Shown in pieces: positions 36,039 to 43,885 of a stretch of 64,000 bases of DNA. The stretch comes from Planctomycetota bacterium (GTDB taxonomy: Bacteria > Planctomycetota > Planctomycetia > Pirellulales > Pirellulaceae), in NCBI GenBank assembly GCA_963204915.1, contig CAUJHS010000060.1:62001-126000 (forward strand). Direction: 5' to 3'. Position numbers and translations under genes: made by a program. The notes below the pieces were generated by a model. The model made no database searches, was not told where the DNA came from, and saw nothing but the letters and a program-made list of their open reading frames with translations. Within the stretch, counting starts at the first letter, position 1; each line of letters opens with the position of its first letter.

Positions 36039-37035
36039 TTTGATACATCGCCCGCTCGGGTTTGATGAACTCGGGCGAGTCGATGCCGTGCCCCGGTTTT
36101 TTGTGCTTCACGCAGTCGCGCACAAGATGCGCGATTGCTTCATCGCTCGCCCCGCCGCGCAGGAGCGCTCGGGCGTCCCATTCGACGGTGGAGAAAAGAC
36201 AATTGCGTACTTGCCCTTCGGCGGTAATGCGCAAACGGTTGCAGTCAGAGCAAAACGGCTGCGACACCGGATTGATGAACCCGACGCTTCCCACACCATC
36301 GGCAAACGCGTAGTCCATGGCGGGTTGGCTTGGGTCGAGGCGATCCTTCGGAGTCAGTAAACCAAACTCCGCTTCCAACAGTGTGCGAATCGTCTCGCCG
36401 TTGAGCACCTGGTCCGACTGCCATTGGTTCTCCGCATCCAGCGGCATGAACTCGATGAACCGCAGTTCCAGATCATGCTCTCGGGCGAAGCGGCCCAGAG
36501 GGACGATCTCGGCCTCGGTAATGCCCTTGATAGCCACGGCGTTGAGGCGAATCTTTTCAAACCCGGCCCGCTGCGCCGCGGCGATGCCGTACAGCACGCG
36601 TTGGAGTCCTTCGCGCCGGGCGATGCGCTGGAACGTCGCTTCGCTCATGGCGTCCAGGCTGATGTTAAGCCGGCGTAAGCCCGCATCCTTGAGTTTTTGC
36701 GCATGCTCCTCCAGCAGGATGCCGTTCGTGGTCATGGCGATGTCATCGATGCCGCGCACCGCCGCCAGTTGCGCAACGAGTTTCTCAATGTCGGCCCGGA
36801 CGAGCGGTTCGCCGCCGGTCAGCCGGACTTTGTTCACCCCCAGCGCCGCCACGATGCGCACGAACCGCACCATTTCCTCGAACGATAGCAGATCGGCCCG
36901 CGGCTTGAACTGCACGTTCTCGTGCGGCATGCAGTAAAAGCAACGAATGTTGCACCGGTCGGTCACACTGACGCGCAGGTTGGTGTGCACGCGGCCGAAG
37001 GCGTCGATCAAGGGTGACGAATCCAACATAGGCAT
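36028..37035 (-). CDS. moaA: GTP 3',8-cyclase MoaA (molybdenum cofactor synthesis)
   Basis: 335 residues from the ATG at 37035. The radical-SAM cluster motif C28-N-I-R-C32-F-Y-C35 is followed by LTGGEPLVRADI and TTNGILL. The second cluster site appears as FCSDCNRLRIT and RNCLF, three Cys in the usual positions, and the protein ends in the GG (YQIGG) that MoaA needs for activity. It converts GTP to 3',8-cyclo-7,8-dihydro-GTP, the first step of molybdopterin synthesis. It lies 13 bases after moaE, last in a moaD-moaE-moaA order; moaC is not in the window. A longer N-terminus read from 37140 would overlap moaE and is not needed. Confidence 0.96.
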   Translation of the reverse strand: MPMLDSSPLIDAFGRVHTNLRVSVTDRCNIRCFYCMPHENVQFKPRADLLSFEEMVRFVRIVAALGVNKVRLTGGEPLVRADIEKLVAQLAAVRGIDDIAMTTNGILLEEHAQKLKDAGLRRLNISLDAMSEATFQRIARREGLQRVLYGIAAAQRAGFEKIRLNAVAIKGITEAEIVPLGRFAREHDLELRFIEFMPLDAENQWQSDQVLNGETIRTLLEAEFGLLTPKDRLDPSQPAMDYAFADGVGSVGFINPVSQPFCSDCNRLRITAEGQVRNCLFSTVEWDARALLRGGASDEAIAHLVRDCVKHKKPGHGIDSPEFIKPERAMYQIGG

Positions 37036-37048
37036 AGGCGAGGGCGAG

Positions 37049-37486
37049 TTATTCCGGAGGGCGGCTGGTGGGCGACACGCCAGGATGGACCCACTCGGTC
37101 GAGCCGTCGGCCCAGTTCTCCTTTTTCCAGATTGGCACAACCGCTTTCAGCGTGTCAATGAGCCACTGTCCGGCTTCGAAGGCGTCGCGCCGGTGGGCCG
37201 TGCTCACCGCAATGGCCACGCTCGCTTCGCCCAGTTCGACTTTTCCCAGGCGATGCACAATGCCGCACTCGACAATTGGCCACCGGGCCCTGGCTTGCGA
37301 TTCCAGTTCCGCCAGCTTCTTTTCGGCCATGGCCGGGTAACATTCATAGTCGAGCCACGCGGTTTGCCGGCCGTGCGTGAACTCGCGTGTGGTTCCCAGA
37401 AACAGCACCGCCGCGCCGGCTTGCGGCGAGTTGACCGCTTGGAGCAAGGCGGGAATGTCGATTGGTTCATGCGTCAGACGAATCAT
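37049..37486 (-). CDS. moaE: Molybdopterin synthase catalytic subunit MoaE
   Basis: 145 residues. MoaE features: GAAVLFLGTTREF near the start, LDYECYPAMAEKKLAELE, the conserved GKVELGEASVAIAVSTAHR with HRRDAFEAGQWLIDTLK, and the active-site Lys region PIWKKENWADGSTEWV. It transfers sulfur from the MoaD C-terminal glycine onto cyclic pyranopterin monophosphate to form molybdopterin. It sits between moaD and moaA on one transcript. The 72-base gap to moaD is longer than the other junctions. The length matches bacterial MoaE. Confidence 0.95.
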   Translation of the reverse strand: MIRLTHEPIDIPALLQAVNSPQAGAAVLFLGTTREFTHGRQTAWLDYECYPAMAEKKLAELESQARARWPIVECGIVHRLGKVELGEASVAIAVSTAHRRDAFEAGQWLIDTLKAVVPIWKKENWADGSTEWVHPGVSPTSRPPE

Positions 37487-37558
37487 AGCGAGGTTTCAGC
37501 AGTTCACGTTCTCCGGCTGTTTCGATCATCGCGGTACGCACCGCAGACCGCCTTGCGG

Positions 37559-37804
37559 TCAGCCGCCGCTTACCGGCGGAATGCACGCAATCTCGGCCTC
37601 AGACGGCAGAGGGTCGTCGTCGTTCACAAAATCCATGTCGGCGGCGAACATGGCGTGTCGCAGGATGCCCTGCGCCTCAGGAAACCGCGCGACCAGAGCT
37701 TGCCGCAAGTCGGCCGGAGTAGCGCCATCGGGCAGTTCTATCTCCACACTCTCGGCCCCGGCGTACTGCCGTGCGGCGGCGAATAGTTTAACCTCAATTT
37801 TCAC
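37559..37804 (-). CDS. moaD: Molybdopterin synthase sulfur-carrier subunit MoaD
   Basis: 81 residues with a ubiquitin-like beta-grasp sequence: MKIEVKLFAAARQYAG, VEIELPDGATPADLRQAL, and a C-terminal VSGG whose last Gly becomes the thiocarboxylate. The start is GTG at 37804, overlapping the upstream FAD-oxidase stop in a GTGA junction, so translation is coupled. It partners with MoaE. The shared junction with a large FAD/Fe-S oxidoreductase gene is unusual; moaD often sits in a cofactor-only operon. Confidence 0.93.
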   Translation of the reverse strand: MKIEVKLFAAARQYAGAESVEIELPDGATPADLRQALVARFPEAQGILRHAMFAADMDFVNDDDPLPSEAEIACIPPVSGG

Positions 37805-40800
37805 GTGACGATTAACTCCTCGCTTCGAGCCGACAGCAGCGACTCTAACTCGGGCATCAAGCCATACGAAAGCGCCAGTAACTTCACCGGATGAATGGTG
37901 GGTTTGGTAACGCCCTGCTCCATTTGCATTTTACACGTGCTGCACTCGGTGGCGCCCACTTGAATGGCCGGATCGCGCAGCGAGGCAATCAAGCCCCAGC
38001 CGACCCGCAAACTGCTGCGATAGTTCTGACGTTTAAGTCCGTAAATACCCGCCATGCCGGAACACCCCTTTTCGATGCGGCGCACCAGCAAGCCGGGAAT
38101 GAGCCGCAAGAGTTGCTCACCGGGCGAGCCGACTTCCAGCCCGCGCAGGTGACACGGAAGATGATAGCCGACCGACGCATTAATGGGACGCAAGTCCAAC
38201 TCTAACTGGCCCACCTGGTGTAAGCGAAACAGATAGGAGCACGCTTCGCTGGTGTTTTGCGCCACCAGCCGGGCGTCTTCGTCATCCAGGAGTTGCGGGT
38301 ACTCGCGCGTTAGCGCCATCGCGGCCGAGGGTTCGGTCGTCACAATCTGATAGCCGCTCCGCACGGCTTCGGCAAGCAAGGCCACGTTCTTGGCGGCAAT
38401 GGCAGCGGCCCGTTCGACATCGCCCACGGAAATACTGGCCATGCCCGAGGGCAGTTGCCGCGGAGGGACGTACACCGTCACCCCATTATGTTGCAGCACG
38501 GCCACCAACGCTTCGGCCAGTTGCGTATCGTGCCAGTTGGCATAGACATCGACAAAGTAAAGAACCTTTGAGCCCGCGTCGCGCGTGGGACGAACCAATC
38601 GCAATCGCTGGGCGCGTCGCAGGAACGGCCGCGGAGCGAAGCGCGGCAACTTGCGGCCTTGCGCTACGCCGAGCATTTTCTCTAACATCCAGCGCATGCG
38701 ACGATTGCCAATCGCCCAGTTGGCCAGCGCCGAAAAGCGCGACCCCAGCGCCGAAAGCTTCTCTAACCGAGTCAAATACCAATCGGTCGAAGCGAGGCCG
38801 TTGGTCGAAACGTACTGGCCTTTGCACTCCAACATCAGTTTGGGAATGTCCACATTGGCGGGGCACTCCAAGCGGCATTGATGGCAGTGCACGCAGAGAT
38901 CGGCGATGCCTTTGACGGTCTCGGTAGCAAGCAACTTGGGGTCGAGGCGGCCCGTCATGACGGCGCGCATCAGGTTCGCTTTGGCGCGCGGCGAAGCTTC
39001 TTCCGACGGCGCCAGGCGGAAGATCGGGCACATGCGTTCTTCGGGCGACTGCGTGCGACAGCGGCCGCAACCGTTACACGCCCGCGCCGCTTGCAACACT
39101 TGAAGCGGCGACCAAGCCAACTGCGTCGCCAGGGGGCGAACCAACGATTCGGAAGGCGCTGGCGATCCCGTGTCCGTCGTCACGGATCCCTCGGCGGGCG
39201 AGGCCAGTTCGATGGCGCGCAGGTTCTTGGTGATGGGCTGCGGCGCGTCGGCCACCACCTTGCCCGGGTTCAAGATGTTATGCGGATCGAAAATCCGCTT
39301 GACCTCGCGGAACACGTCGTACAGCGGGCCATACTGTTGGCGCACAAACCACGTGCGGCTCAGACCGTCGCCGTGTTCGCCGCTGATGGTTCCTTTCACC
39401 TCCAGCACTTCCTGGTACAGGTCGCTGGCTAGCCCTTGGATTTTGCGCACGTCGTCCGGGTTCGTCAAATCGAGAAACGGCCGGATGTGCAATTGGCCGT
39501 GCCCCACGTGCCCGAACAACGACGCCGTCACCTGGTGCGTTTTGAGCACGTTTTGCAAGCGCACCAAAAAGTCAGGAAGCGCCTCGGGCGGTACGGCGAT
39601 GTCCTCGACAAACGGCAGCGGGCGCGTCGAACCCTTCAACCGGTACAACGTGGGAATCACCCGGCTGACCAACCTTTGATAAAAGGTGAACTCGTCGGCC
39701 TCCAGCGTCATGCGGGCGTCAAACGCCAGCCGCCGGCGCCTTGCACGTTCGACCACGCGCTGAAGCCGATCGCGAACGTCGTTCTGCTGATCGCCGTAAT
39801 GTTCGACCAGCAGCATGGCTTCGGCGTCGCGCGGCAAAGAAACGGCGTACCGGGGATCGGTTTCTCGGGCAATGGCCAGAATGCGGCGGTCGAGCAGGTC
39901 GCACGCCACCACGCCCAAGGCGCGAATTTGCAGGGCGGCCCGCACGGCGTTCTCTAGCCGCTCGAAAAACAACAACGCGGCGCCGCGGTATTTGGGCAAC
40001 GGCACGGTTTTTACAAGCGCCTCGGTCATCATCGCCAGCGAGCCTTCCGCCCCGACGAGCATATTCGCCAGGTGCAGGCGATTGCCCTCGAGCACCTGGT
40101 GCAAATGATAGCCGCAGCGGTTGACCAGGCTTTGCGGCTGATGTTCGGCAATCAGCTTCTCTTCGCGCCGCAGCAGATCGGCCAGGCGCCGCACCAGGGC
40201 GTCGCGGCGCACGGCAGGGCGGTGCGCGGGATCGGTTGCATCGGTCGGATCGACAAATCCCTCGGGCACGTCATGCACGCCGGCTTCAATCGTTACGCCG
40301 TCGGCCAACACTACTTGCATCGAAATCACGTGCCGCCGGGCCGAGCCATACGCCAACCAGTGGCTGCCGGCGCCATCCAGTGCAAGGACGCTTCCCATAG
40401 TCGTGACGCTGGCCGTGGCCGGGTCAGGGCCAAACTTTCTTCCGCGCGTGGCCAAGTAGCGGTTCAAATCGCCCAAGACAACGCCCGGCTGAACGCGCAC
40501 GGTATCGCCGTCGATGCTCAGGATACGGTCCATCGAGTGGGCAAAATCGACAATCAGCCCTGGCCCGAGCGATTCGCCCGCCAGGCCCGAACCGGCGCCG
40601 CGAGCGTGTAGAGGAATACGATTCTCTGCGGCGTATTCGACGCACCGGGTCACATCGCTGGCGCTGCGCGGCCGGACAATGCCCAGAGGCCGCACTTCGT
40701 ACATGCTGGCGTCGCTCGCGTAGAGCTGCACATGTGCGTCATCGCAAAAGACTTCGCCCGCAAGCAACCCCCGCAAGTCGGCTTGGACCCGTTCTCGTTC

Positions 40801-40809
40801 TTGATCCAT
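37801..40809 (-). CDS. Large FAD-linked oxidase/Fe-S/CCG-domain oxidoreductase (D-2-hydroxyacid dehydrogenase-like)
   Basis: 1002 residues. FAD-binding (PCMH-type) domain at about 40-220, with ARGAGSGLAGESLGPG and DPATASVTTMGSVLA; FAD-linked oxidase C-terminal domain at about 270-530 with FGHVGHGQLHIRPF and GTISGEHGDG; two 4Fe-4S sites around 575-660 (CNGCGRCRTQSPEERMCPIF and CVHCHQCRLECP); and CCG-type repeats at 730-990 (VGYHLPCHLRGLE, CSGMAGIYG, TECSTCKMQME). It is a single-chain enzyme like YdiJ that oxidises a D-2-hydroxyacid such as 2-hydroxyglutarate or lactate, passing electrons from FAD through Fe-S and haem or quinone partners. It is the first gene before moaD-moaE-moaA, with a promoter at 40857-40865. 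Confidence 0.9.
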   Translation of the reverse strand: MDQERERVQADLRGLLAGEVFCDDAHVQLYASDASMYEVRPLGIVRPRSASDVTRCVEYAAENRIPLHARGAGSGLAGESLGPGLIVDFAHSMDRILSIDGDTVRVQPGVVLGDLNRYLATRGRKFGPDPATASVTTMGSVLALDGAGSHWLAYGSARRHVISMQVVLADGVTIEAGVHDVPEGFVDPTDATDPAHRPAVRRDALVRRLADLLRREEKLIAEHQPQSLVNRCGYHLHQVLEGNRLHLANMLVGAEGSLAMMTEALVKTVPLPKYRGAALLFFERLENAVRAALQIRALGVVACDLLDRRILAIARETDPRYAVSLPRDAEAMLLVEHYGDQQNDVRDRLQRVVERARRRRLAFDARMTLEADEFTFYQRLVSRVIPTLYRLKGSTRPLPFVEDIAVPPEALPDFLVRLQNVLKTHQVTASLFGHVGHGQLHIRPFLDLTNPDDVRKIQGLASDLYQEVLEVKGTISGEHGDGLSRTWFVRQQYGPLYDVFREVKRIFDPHNILNPGKVVADAPQPITKNLRAIELASPAEGSVTTDTGSPAPSESLVRPLATQLAWSPLQVLQAARACNGCGRCRTQSPEERMCPIFRLAPSEEASPRAKANLMRAVMTGRLDPKLLATETVKGIADLCVHCHQCRLECPANVDIPKLMLECKGQYVSTNGLASTDWYLTRLEKLSALGSRFSALANWAIGNRRMRWMLEKMLGVAQGRKLPRFAPRPFLRRAQRLRLVRPTRDAGSKVLYFVDVYANWHDTQLAEALVAVLQHNGVTVYVPPRQLPSGMASISVGDVERAAAIAAKNVALLAEAVRSGYQIVTTEPSAAMALTREYPQLLDDEDARLVAQNTSEACSYLFRLHQVGQLELDLRPINASVGYHLPCHLRGLEVGSPGEQLLRLIPGLLVRRIEKGCSGMAGIYGLKRQNYRSSLRVGWGLIASLRDPAIQVGATECSTCKMQMEQGVTKPTIHPVKLLALSYGLMPELESLLSARSEELIVT

Positions 40810-40856
40810 GGGGCGGGCGGGAAGGCGCGACGGAAACCAGGAGGGAGCAATACTTT

Positions 40857-40865
40857 ATTATAGCA
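40857..40865 (-). promoter_or_regulatory. Extended -10 promoter of the FAD-oxidase/moa operon
   Basis: The minus strand has TGCTATAAT, a perfect TATAAT with the TG-n extension, about 50 bases upstream of the ATG at 40809. No clear -35 is present, as expected for an extended -10 site. It should drive the oxidase, moaD, moaE and moaA together. Confidence 0.55.
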
Positions 40866-40938
40866 AGCTCGCCCCCGCAGGGCGCTGGGACCATAGCGAC
40901 ATTCGACAACCCAACCGCCACGCCGACATGACGACTGG

Positions 40939-40956
40939 AAAACGAGCCCGCTCGCC
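40939..40956 (-). terminator. Short terminator after the zinc-ribbon gene
   Basis: On the minus strand CGAG and CTCG (extendable by a G-T pair) enclose CGGG and are followed by TTTT. It lies just downstream of the stop at 40964-40966 and would end the 43583-40964 transcript. The stem is only four or five pairs, so termination may be partial. Confidence 0.5.
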
Positions 40957-40963
40957 AGGATGT

Positions 40964-41443
40964 TTACTCGGTTTTGACAGGGTGGCGGTGTTCGGCCAGA
41001 CGAGCCTCTTGTTGACGATGCCGTTCGTGCGTTTCCAGGCTGAACGCCTCATGTTGCTCCAACGCGGGCACGCCGCGGTATTGCGCCTGGCAACGATAGC
41101 ACTGGAGCATGTCGCCCATGACCACGTACAGCACCACGTCGATCAAGGCCGTGGCGAACAAGATGGCGAAAGTGCCATACCAGTTGTGGAAATACCACGG
41201 AATACAACTGGCCGCCAACCCCGTCACCACGATGGCCACCCCCAATCGCTGCGGAAAATCTTTGCGCAGGTACAGTTCCTCGCTGGGGCAGGCCAGGCAC
41301 CGCGAAACATTGTTGGCCGTGACCGCGCCTTCCGGGATCTTCCGCTCGGCGGCGCAATGCTGGCAGGTGAGGTGGGTTGAGTTCTCGTCGAACTCGGCGC
41401 GCGTCGTTTGCTCACAATGAAGGCAGGCGTACGTGATATTCAT
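40964..41443 (-). CDS. Zinc-ribbon membrane protein with two transmembrane helices
   Basis: 159 residues. The N-terminal part has two CxxC knuckles (CLHCEQ and CQHCAA), the pattern of a small zinc ribbon. A third CxxC (CLACPS) comes just before two hydrophobic helices (LGVAIVVTGLAASCIPWYF and FAILFATALIDVVLYVVM), and a fourth (CYRCQA) follows them. The second pair probably completes a rubredoxin-like metal site across the helical hairpin. The end is charged and helical (RHRQQEARLAEHRHP). I do not recognise a named family. It follows the 41495-42319 membrane protein by 51 bases, so the two probably act together. Confidence 0.75.
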   Translation of the reverse strand: MNITYACLHCEQTTRAEFDENSTHLTCQHCAAERKIPEGAVTANNVSRCLACPSEELYLRKDFPQRLGVAIVVTGLAASCIPWYFHNWYGTFAILFATALIDVVLYVVMGDMLQCYRCQAQYRGVPALEQHEAFSLETHERHRQQEARLAEHRHPVKTE

Positions 41444-41494
41444 GGAAGAGTCTAACCGGCGGGAAGGCCGTGCGTTGTTTAGGTGGGGACTCCA

Positions 41495-42319
41495 TCATAG
41501 TGGATAGAGGGCGTCGGCCGATAGGAGTTGCGAGGTCAACTCGCCAATGAACGCGAGAATCACCGCCGCATAGAGAATTCCCGTGGCGCTTTGCGTATTG
41601 GGAATTTTGAGCGTCTGCCAGGTAAGCCCCGCCAGCAGGAGGGTGAGCACCAGCCCCGCGCCCCAGCGCAGCGAGACCATCAACCACCAGGCGAGGGCTT
41701 TCTCGGCGCCGCTTGCCTCCAAACCCAGGCCCAAGAGCGCCGCCGCACCGCGCAGCACAATGGCACCCGCCATGAGCAACACCAGCCGTCGGAGCGGTTT
41801 CAAATCCATGCCCGGATGGTTCAAATACCAATGGCCCAGGAACATGGCGGTAATGGTGGCGCCCAGCAGCAAGCCGGAGGAGAGAATATCGAGCAGTTTT
41901 AACGCAGTCGTCGGTCCTGCAAGGGCAGCCGCTGCGGTCGTAGCCACATTGGTGGAGGGCGTCATGGCAGTGGGGTGAGGTTCGGTCGTCCACGCCGCGG
42001 CGACGAAGGAGAGCGCCGCGACCAACCACAACGCCGCCTTGCCCGCGGTCTGCTTTTCATACAACCACACCACCGCCCCCCCATAGGCCGCCACCGCCAC
42101 ACCCACCGCCAGCGCCAAAGCGCCGGTGCGTGGCGGCCAGTCGACGGGTCGCGAACTGGCGATGAGTGCGGCAAACGTGTTCAAGCCCAGCACCACCCAC
42201 AGATGCACGCGATAAAACCCCGCCGTCACCCAGCGCGGCGGCGTCAAGGCCATCGCCAGCGCCACCCCCAGCGACAGCCGAAACACAAACTGCAATAGAA
42301 TATGCCAGAGAATTTCCAT
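41495..42319 (-). CDS. Polytopic membrane protein of unknown function
   Basis: 274 residues with about eight hydrophobic segments (for example MEILWHILLQFVFRLSLGVA, VHLWVVLGLNTFAALIA, LLDILSSGLLLGATITAMFL, LRRLVLLMAGAIVLRGAAA and ILYAAVILAFIGELTSQLL). A soluble patch of about 30 residues between helices 4 and 5 (TTEPHPTAMTPSTNVATT) is probably exposed. No catalytic motif or named family is evident. It lies 85 bases after an HtrA-type protease gene and 51 bases before a zinc-ribbon membrane protein, all on the same strand, which suggests a small envelope-quality-control unit. Confidence 0.72.
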   Translation of the reverse strand: MEILWHILLQFVFRLSLGVALAMALTPPRWVTAGFYRVHLWVVLGLNTFAALIASSRPVDWPPRTGALALAVGVAVAAYGGAVVWLYEKQTAGKAALWLVAALSFVAAAWTTEPHPTAMTPSTNVATTAAAALAGPTTALKLLDILSSGLLLGATITAMFLGHWYLNHPGMDLKPLRRLVLLMAGAIVLRGAAALLGLGLEASGAEKALAWWLMVSLRWGAGLVLTLLLAGLTWQTLKIPNTQSATGILYAAVILAFIGELTSQLLSADALYPL

Positions 42320-42404
42320 AAGTTGGTCAATGACTGAACTGGAGCGGTGTCCGAACCAAATCTCCGAGGGGTTTTCGCTCCTGCTTAGCGCCTTCGCTTG
42401 AAAT

Positions 42405-43583
42405 CTAATTGAGTGCTTGGAGCGTGGCTTGCAGCGTGACGGTTTGTTCGCCGTTGGTGCGGGCGTTGCGTAGGACGGTCACTTCCACCTGATCGCCCAC
42501 TTTGTGGTTGTCGAGCACCGAGAGTAGTTCTTCCAGGTCGGCCACTTTTTTGCCTTCCACGGCGACGATGATGTCGCCCAGCCGCACGCGGTCTTCGGTC
42601 ACTTCGGTCGATTGAAAACCGGCTTGCTCGGCGGCGCTTCCTTCGGGAACCTGCCATACTAACACCCCCTCGATGCCCAAGCGTTCGAGAATCGGATCGG
42701 GGGCAATGGCCACGCCGAACCCCACGCGGGTGATTTTGCCGTCGCGCAGCAGTTGCGGCACGATGCGGTTGACCGTATCGACCGGAATCGCGAAGCCAAT
42801 GCCCGCCGACGCTCCGGAGGGGCTGTAAATCGCCGTGTTTACGCCAATCAGCCGCCCGGCGCTATCCAGTAGCGGTCCGCCGGAGTTGCCCGGATTCACC
42901 GCCGCATCGGTTTGAATGACGTTGTCAATCGTGCGGCCGCTGCGGGCTTGGATTTCGCGTCCGAGCCCGCTGATGACCCCGGTTGTGAGGGTTTGATCCA
43001 GACCGAACGGGCTGCCAATCGCAAAGGCTTTTTGCCCCACCTGCAAGTTGGCCGATTCACCGAGGGGAATGGGCCGCAATTTCGAAGCGGGCGCGTTGAT
43101 ACGAAGCACGGCCAGGTCCTTGTCGGGCGCCGCTCCCACCAGGTCGGCGGGGAAGATGCTTTGATCTTGATCGGGAAGGATCACTTGGGCGCGGCTGGCG
43201 CCTTCAAGCACGTGAAAATTGGTGACGATATGCCCTTGATCGTCCCAAATGAAGCCGCTGCCGGTTCCTACGGGAATCTCGGTAACGTTGAAACTGCGAA
43301 AACCGCCTTGTACGGCCGACGTGCTGATATACACCACCGACTTGGACGCCGCTTCAAACAGTTCGATCGTCGATTTTTCGTCCTCGGCCAGATCGCCCCG
43401 CGCCATGACGGGCCGAGGTTGCGCCTCGGGATCGTGCAACGACGAGCTCCACCCAAACCAACTACGCGACAACAGCGCCAAGGCCAGCACGAGCAGCGCC
43501 AGCGGAATCAGGGGCACTCGTTGCCACATGGAAGGACGCCGCGGCGGCGGTTGATACGGCGGAGGGTACGAAGAGGACTCCAT
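42405..43583 (-). CDS. Membrane-anchored HtrA/DegP-type serine protease with one PDZ domain
   Basis: 392 residues from the ATG at 43583. A short Pro/Arg-rich cytoplasmic part is followed by one membrane helix (VPLIPLALLVLALALLSRSW). The trypsin-like domain has all three catalytic residues: H124 in TNFHVLEGA, D156 in DKDLAVL and S234 in GNSGGPLLD. The PDZ domain is C-terminal, with GIEGVLVWQVPEGSAAEQAGF and VRLGDIIVAVEGKKV. It is anchored with the protease outside and degrades misfolded envelope proteins, a DegS/HhoB-like plan. The promoter is likely TGTTACAAT at 43622-43630. An upstream in-frame start at 43697 is less likely because GAAAGG lies ahead of 43583. Confidence 0.92.
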   Translation of the reverse strand: MESSSYPPPYQPPPRRPSMWQRVPLIPLALLVLALALLSRSWFGWSSSLHDPEAQPRPVMARGDLAEDEKSTIELFEAASKSVVYISTSAVQGGFRSFNVTEIPVGTGSGFIWDDQGHIVTNFHVLEGASRAQVILPDQDQSIFPADLVGAAPDKDLAVLRINAPASKLRPIPLGESANLQVGQKAFAIGSPFGLDQTLTTGVISGLGREIQARSGRTIDNVIQTDAAVNPGNSGGPLLDSAGRLIGVNTAIYSPSGASAGIGFAIPVDTVNRIVPQLLRDGKITRVGFGVAIAPDPILERLGIEGVLVWQVPEGSAAEQAGFQSTEVTEDRVRLGDIIVAVEGKKVADLEELLSVLDNHKVGDQVEVTVLRNARTNGEQTVTLQATLQALN

Positions 43584-43885
43584 AGGCTTGCAACCTTTCA
43601 GGGAACGACCGATTGCCCGCCATTGTAACAAATTGTGTTTTCTTAGACGCTGGTAGCGACAAGACCTACCGTCCCCTGCCGTGTATCGATTGGTCATTTT
43701 GACATTCGTCGCTTGGTCGGCGGGGCGACTCGCTTCGGCAGACGCGTCGCGACGACTTCCACCGGCGCCGCCAAACGCCTACCGAGGAGTTGACAGCCGG
43801 GTGCGCGTCGATTGAGATAGGACGCACGATTCGCCTTCCTGTAAGCCTGCAAGGTTTGCCCTCCTCCCGCTGGTCGGAGTTCCTC
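43584..43885. other. Divergent promoter region between htrA-like and cytochrome genes
   Basis: 302 bases that must hold promoters for both directions. The minus-strand element at 43622-43630 is the only good one. The plus side has no obvious -10/-35 pair. An open frame from 43790 joins the cytochrome gene in frame but adds 32 residues of non-signal sequence, so I treat it as non-coding. Confidence 0.5.
43622..43630 (-). promoter_or_regulatory. Extended -10 promoter of the HtrA-like gene
   Basis: The minus strand reads TGTTACAAT: five of six bases of TATAAT with the TG-n extension. It lies 39 bases ahead of the ATG at 43583. No close -35 is seen. Confidence 0.5.
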
